Below are positions 60,451-64,000 of a stretch of DNA of 64,000 nucleotides, one piece after another. The DNA lies in the NCBI GenBank assembly GCA_037957365.1, contig JARHVA010003187.1, forward strand, positions 133,501 to 197,500. Reading direction: 5' to 3'. The notes under the pieces are model-generated. The model was not told the origin of the DNA, made no database searches, and saw nothing but the letters and a program-made list of their open reading frames with translations. Every line of letters starts with the position of its first letter. Position 1 is the first letter of the stretch. Origin of the DNA: Torreya grandis (Eukaryota; Streptophyta; Pinopsida; Cupressales; Taxaceae). The position numbers were made by a program, and so were the translations under genes.

Positions 60451-61399
60451 TTCATGGGTACATTGGTATCTCTAAGTAAGGAATTAATATTGACATAGAT
60501 AAATTTATTGCAATTTAGAAGATATCTCTACCAACCAGTAAACTAGGTGTTCATTCGTTCTTCGAAAAGGTGAATTTTCTAAGAAATTTTATTCTAGAAT
60601 TTGCATAACTCACCAAACATATTATTGATATGATGAAAGTAAATCTTGGATTCAAATGGAATAATGATTAAAAAAAAATAGGAATTTTAGAAAATAAAAT
60701 CTGTTATTGCTCATGCACCAACTTTAATTTGTCTAAACTTTAAAAATGAATTCATTATTCACTATTATGCCTTATAACATACTCTTTCAGCCATAACGAT
60801 TCATAAAAATGATGAAATTATTCAATCCCCCATTGATTTCATGAGTTTAAACTTTAAATATTATGAATTGAAATATTATCCATAAGAGAAACATAATATG
60901 TTGTTTTAAAGTTTTTTAAGCATTTTAGATATTATATTTTGCATTCACATTCTATGGTAATGGTCCCAAATATAGTTGTCAAATCCATTTTGACTGATCA
61001 AGAACTAGGATCAAAAAGAGGTAATTAGATAATAAATGTTTAGGAGTGTGATCTCAACATCAAACCCACAAAAATCATTCAAAGAAAAGTAGTATGTCAA
61101 CTCATAGTAAAACAAATAGAGTTTTATCCAATCTCTTCAATAGATCTTAATGATCAAAATAATAAATATCTTCCTTTTGTTCTTTTTGTTAACTCTACTA
61201 ATGAATAATTTATAGACATTATCTTGTTTATGACTTATGGAGAATGTCCATATTATCTAGATACCAATAAATGTAGAACACTCAAATTGTAATCCATAAA
61301 TTACATCATCTGGTATGGAACATTATTCAAAAAGATTATTGATAGCTTTTTCCTGAGATGTGTTGATATTGAACAATAAAAGAGGATTTTACAATATTT
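60451..61399 (+). pseudogene. RT thumb and RNase H region remnant
   Basis: Pieces are KLGVHSFFEKVNFLRNFI with HIIDMMKVNLGFKW near 60535-60655 (family 'GIQSFLGKINFLRRFIPNF......L..MLKK...F.W'). FMSLNFKYYELKYYP lies near 60840, in the RNase H position where 'SRKL...E.NY...EKE.LA' is expected. Further decayed pieces run to the integrase. The RNase H catalytic acids cannot be assigned with confidence. Confidence 0.65.
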
Positions 61400-62460
61400 T
61401 CATGACCAAGCTTATAAAGGAAACTCTTATACTACTTTAATAGACTATAATATCCTAAGATCTAATTATTATTTTCTTCCACTATTTAAATATTCATATA
61501 ACTGGGTAAAGAAATGTGAAGCATGTCAATAGTTCATTGGAAGGCCAAAACATGTAGCACTTCCTACCAAAATAGTAGTAATTGAAGAATACTTTTAATG
61601 ATGGGGTTTATAATTTGTGGGAATTTTGAATACCTAATATATTATGGTACATACTCATGTTCTTACCGCTATTGATTGTTTTACCAAGTGGGTAGATGTT
61701 ATTCATGTCAAATAGAGAACTTCAAAATTAATTTGTAATTTTAACAAAGAAAACATCTTGGTAAGATTTGGAATCCCACAAAAGATAGTAAAATATAATG
61801 CTTAAAAATTTTATTCTTCATAAATGATGGAGTTATGTTATTGTTATGGCATTTCATTGTCTCATTCTTAAAATTATCATCCACAAAGAAACAATCAAGA
61901 TGATTCAAGCAATAAGAACTTGGTCACTATCATTCACAAGTTGGGTGATGAAAATTAGAAGAAATGACATAATAAGATGTATGATTCATTATGGGAAAAT
62001 CTTATAAAACCTAAAAAAATAATAGGTATGTCCCCATTCAAATTTATTTATGGGATTGATGCAGTAATTCTAATAACACTTGAATTTTCTACACTTTAGT
62101 TAACTAGAGCGATCAAATATCAAAAATTTGAAAGTTCTTTAGACAAAAGGATCCTCTATTTTAAAAATATTAGAGAAGTTAGGTCTTGAGCTATTGATAG
62201 GATTGACAAACATCAATCCTAATCAAAACTCCTTTTTTATAAAAGAGTTAGAAAGAGAGACTTTCATGTGGGAGATCTTATTCTTCTATTGGATAAACAT
62301 AAAGATCCTAAAGGTCATGGTAAGTTTGACTCATTACAGATGGGTCCCTTAAAGTTTAAGAATTTTTTTGGAGTTAATAATTTCTACTTGGATTATTGTG
62401 ATGTCACACATTTTTATTTTCCCTATAGTGGGAAATATTTCTATCATTACTTCAAGTGAA
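61400..62460 (+). pseudogene. Tat-like gypsy integrase remnant with C-terminal module
   Basis: WVKKCEACQ near 61503 fits the zinc-binding end (CxxC) of the integrase N domain. HVLTAIDCFTKWVDVIHVK near 61645-61715 carries the first catalytic Asp (family 'L.A.DYFTKW.E'). ENILVRFGIPQKIVKYNA near 61750-61800 is the region of the second Asp, here changed to Tyr. The C-terminal open stretch 62249-62459 reads RDFHVGDLILLLDKHKDPKG, then GKFDSLQMGPL, the region where gypsy integrases have the GPY/F-type module. It ends at TGA 62458-62460. Confidence 0.8.
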
Positions 62461-63094
62461 AATGAGTAGTCTCATTCTTTTAAATATTTACATATGATTT
62501 TGGTTTATTTCCCTTTCACTATCTTATTTTGTTGTGCATGTGTGTTATTTTTCAATGAGCATAATGGCTTGTCTATTATCCCTCCCCTTCACTTGTATTG
62601 GTATTATTTTTAATTGATATTTTTAAGATCCTTATCCAAGTATGAAGGAGATATACATCTTTAGTCATATCAAATTTCAAGATCAAATGCTTCTTTAATT
62701 TTTAGAGTTAACAAATTATCATCAACATCTTCAAGTAAATGGGTAATAAAATTCAAAGGCTTCTTTAACAAGATTTGGCCTAACAAAGCTTTTTCATTTC
62801 TTATATGATTAGGATTGGTGAATTGGTTGTCAATTGGTTAGATCAATATCCTAAAAATCTATAGCAAGGGACCTATCTTGGTAGGATAAGTTCATTTTTC
62901 ATACAATTGAATATCATGAATTGACTATCAATTGGTCAGATCAAGACAAGAAATATTACATGTCTCAAGAGTTTGCATCAGTAAGATTCAAATAAATTTA
63001 AGACCCAATGAACAAGGCACTAATCTATAAAACTAGAGTCTAGATTTCTTCTCTATTTCTTTAAAGTTTTAGGTCCCCAGTTAGAGTTGATTGT
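62461..63094. other. 3' non-coding region of the Tat-like element
   Basis: No frame of note. It contains two related stretches, 'gattaggattggtgaattggttgtcaattggt(t)agatca' (about 62808-62846) and 'tgaattgactatcaattggtcagatcaagaca' (about 62916-62947), i.e. a diverged direct repeat about 100 bases apart. A convincing polypurine tract is not visible before the LTR. Confidence 0.5.
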
Positions 63095-64000
63095 TGTCAT
63101 AATTTTTTAACAATGGTCAAAAGGTTCAAATTAATGAAATTCAAAGTTCATCAATAATGTTTTTTTCACTTTTTGATAAAATTGATCATCATTAAGTCAA
63201 GTGGTGCAAAACATTTTCCAAAATATTCTAACTTTACTTCTTTATGTCATAAATTTGAAAAAGTGCTTTATACCCCCTTGGATCAAATTAGGCATGCAAG
63301 CACATCTTATAGAGTCCTTAGGTATTGTACCTTTATTAAGACCTAATTTCATTGAAACACCATACTACCATCTTTGTGTGCATGAAAACACCCTAGGACC
63401 TAACATGTGTACATACACCATCTCAAATCCTGACACATACAAAAACACACTTTTAAATATCAAATTTATCACAAAGCCATCCTTATTTTTAGCCATTAAT
63501 GGCAACTTCCTTATGTAAATTATAATATATTATATATTTTTGACCCTATAATTTATTCTTTACCTCTTTACTATGTATTTGAATCTCTTCGTCATGAATC
63601 ATTCTTTCTCCTATTGCATCTTTTGCTCACATGCTTGTAGTTTGTCCATTGTTTATCAAACCTTCACAGTTAGTTGTTAGGTTTTTGAAGCTTGCAAGAG
63701 GTAAGGATTTTTTACTCATATTTAATCTACAAATAAAATTATTTTTTCATAATCTTTAAGTTCTCCTATTTGCATTTTTCTACAATTTTGTAAAATTTGA
63801 ACCATTTTCTAAAAACTTTAAAACCCTAAAATTATGCCTATTTATCTCCTAACCCGATACTTCATCATCTCCCCTTAGTTTTTCCTATGTAGTTTTCACC
63901 TTATTAAGATCCCCACATCATTTAATACCTCTTAGGTAGACCCTAGAATACATGCTTACAAATACATCAAACCCTAGGAGGTTATCAACACACTTGTTGA
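63095..64000 (+). repeat. Right LTR of the Tat-like element (cut by the window end)
   Basis: Begins TGTCAT and follows the left LTR (22136) in order up to the 'accctaggaggtt' block, with which the window ends. It continues beyond the window, so the target duplication cannot be tested here. A 105-codon frame at 63201-63518 lies within it and is not open in the left LTR, so it is not called. Confidence 0.75.

Larger units (their letters stand above)
22136..64000 (+). mobile_element. Ancient Ty3/gypsy element of Tat/Ogre type, split by nested insertions
   Basis: Order along the plus strand: LTR (22136 to about 23350), an extra ORF upstream of gag (23640-26740), gag (28310-30417, duplicated at 39087-41185), protease (last part of gag region, resuming at 58445), RT (59950-60450), RNase H-like region (60500-61100), integrase (61400-62460), and the start of the right LTR (63095, cut by the window end). 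The reading frame across the nested insertion is continuous: FDPFYISLFLKG before it, then CKVNH and the protease site after it. An ORF before gag is typical of the Tat/Ogre branch. All coding parts carry many stops. Confidence 0.8.

Overview
The window is nuclear DNA from a seed plant with a large, repeat-filled genome. A conifer or other gymnosperm is my best guess. This rests on very AT-rich sequence, deeply decayed Ty3/gypsy and Ty1/copia retrotransposons nested in one another, a primer-binding site matching plant initiator tRNA-Met, and a captured plant protein-coding fragment. I see no intact host gene, tRNA, rRNA or bacterial-type operon. Almost everything can be assigned to transposon remains or their duplications. 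Assignments come from reading the sequence and recalling protein families; no database search was run.

Bases 1-8060 hold a 2.1-kb tandem duplication (about 1206-3290 and 3291-5420). It carries minus-strand gypsy reverse transcriptase/RNase H remains and an odd array of short GATGAGGGAGTGATTAGG-like repeats. A third copy of the array plus its 0.7-kb flank lies inverted at 6812-8060, so a gypsy pol fragment sits between inverted arms. Bases 8374-12379 look like an old non-autonomous LTR element with 0.6-kb LTRs. Bases 13080-16670 are another diverged tandem duplication; only its first unit contains a GC-richer island (14440-14760) and a long (AT)n tract. Bases 17825-22060 are a third tandem duplication, of minus-strand copia gag/protease remains.

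From 22136 to the end of the window lies one very old Ty3/gypsy element of Tat/Ogre type: LTR, an extra ORF upstream of gag, gag, protease, RT, integrase, LTR. Its protease reading frame is split by a second LTR element with 3.8-kb LTRs and a gag but no visible RT. The split has a perfect GGATG target duplication (41181-41185 and 58440-58444). A tandem duplication of about 10.8 kb then copied part of the host gag together with most of this insertion (28310-39086 and 39087 to about 56835). Last, a third LTR element (41321-47797, target duplication GAATA) inserted into one copy. The other copy preserves the empty site at 30548-30552, which dates the events relative to each other.

That youngest element is the most interesting object. 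Its 1.8-kb LTRs each carry about 758 bp that read as the C-terminal part of a conserved plant membrane-anchored protein, ending at a natural-looking stop and lying just downstream of a TATA-like box. Its interior has no pol, but holds one 761-codon charged reading frame broken by only two stops, with internal protein repeats. It therefore looks like a non-autonomous retrotransposon that carries a host-gene fragment inside its LTRs and so duplicates it at every insertion.
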